Shown here in pieces: positions 49,938 to 49,972 of a stretch of DNA of 49,972 bases (position 1 is the stretch's first letter; each line of letters begins with the position of its first letter). Both the position numbers and the translations under genes were made by a program. The notes beneath the pieces were generated by a model. That model was not told the DNA's origin. It made no database searches and saw nothing but the letters and a program-made list of their open reading frames with translations. The stretch lies in the NCBI GenBank assembly GCA_023395555.1, contig JAEWYQ010000071.1, forward strand, positions 1 through 49,972, in the 5' to 3' direction. The DNA is from Bacillota bacterium. GTDB taxonomy: Bacteria; Bacillota; Clostridia; Lachnospirales; Lachnospiraceae.

Positions 49938-49972
49938 GGTGTCAGGCACCATAAAACGAAGTCGTTTTATGG
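49938..49972. repeat. GGTGTCAGGCACC motif with adjoining perfect hairpin
   Basis: GGTGTCAGGCACC (49938-49950) overlaps the hairpin CCATAAAACGA-AG-TCGTTTTATGG (49949-49972), perfect over 11 pairs, cut by the window end. The same 13-mer occurs at 874-886 inside the subtilase coding region. The arrangement looks like a REP-type repeat end or a terminator of the DivIVA-like gene. Confidence 0.5.

Noticed and set aside
1..49972. tRNA or rRNA genes
   Set aside because: I looked for cloverleaf-type sequences in the larger gaps and saw none; a covariance search would be needed to be sure.

Overview
The window looks like a spore-forming, anaerobic, Gram-positive Clostridia genome, most likely Lachnospiraceae-like. 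Reasons: an Rnf complex in the clostridial order C-D-G-E-A-B, the rpmG-secE-nusG order, a SpoIIID sporulation regulator, Firmicutes-type Shine-Dalgarno sequences, and a Gram-positive type pel locus. Nearly all genes lie on the minus strand. No identity was confirmed by a search; all assignments are by eye.

Layout. 1-434: nusG (first 12 codons), secE and a GTG-started rpmG too short for routine ORF calling. 706-5785: a membrane-anchored subtilase divergent from an AraC-type regulator, then a FliD-like protein. 5924-6040: a long near-perfect inverted repeat. 6110-11271: the complete rnfCDGEAB operon, divergent from a chemoreceptor-like protein with an intracellular sugar-binding-protein-like domain (11604-13769).

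13856-30121 is the main discovery. The sporulation regulator gene spoIIID is split in two. Its 3' part (51 codons) lies at 13856-14011 and its 5' part (38 codons) at 30008-30121. The two are separated by a 15,996-bp AT-rich element that starts with a large serine recombinase. Both junctions share the 7-bp core GTACATA. Joining the element ends gives an attP-like site with 20-bp inverted arms (16/20 matches) centred on a non-palindromic CA dinucleotide. Removing the element restores an in-frame 89-codon SpoIIID. The recombinase unit has a sigma-E-like promoter and spoIIID has a near-consensus sigma-E -10, so the arrangement resembles the 'skin' element of sigK: programmed excision in the mother cell, here acting on spoIIID. 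The element also carries two Rep-like proteins, iteron-like repeats, an XRE regulator with three matching operators, RadC, a recombination-type protein, DUF5688, a HipA-like kinase with a HIRAN partner, secreted proteins and a cluster of unknowns. I see no relaxase, type IV secretion or virion genes.

30234-48814 is one long minus-strand exopolysaccharide locus: pelD-pelE-pelA(deacetylase-like/DUF2194)-pelF-pelG, then DUF2304, GT4, GT2, a DUF4874/DUF4832 protein, a GT2 fused to leucine-rich repeats, a Wzx-like flippase, a polytopic GT-C-like protein and a GT8. A good sigma-A promoter lies ahead of pelD. Divergent from it is a DivIVA-like coiled-coil protein, and the window ends in a repeat-like hairpin.
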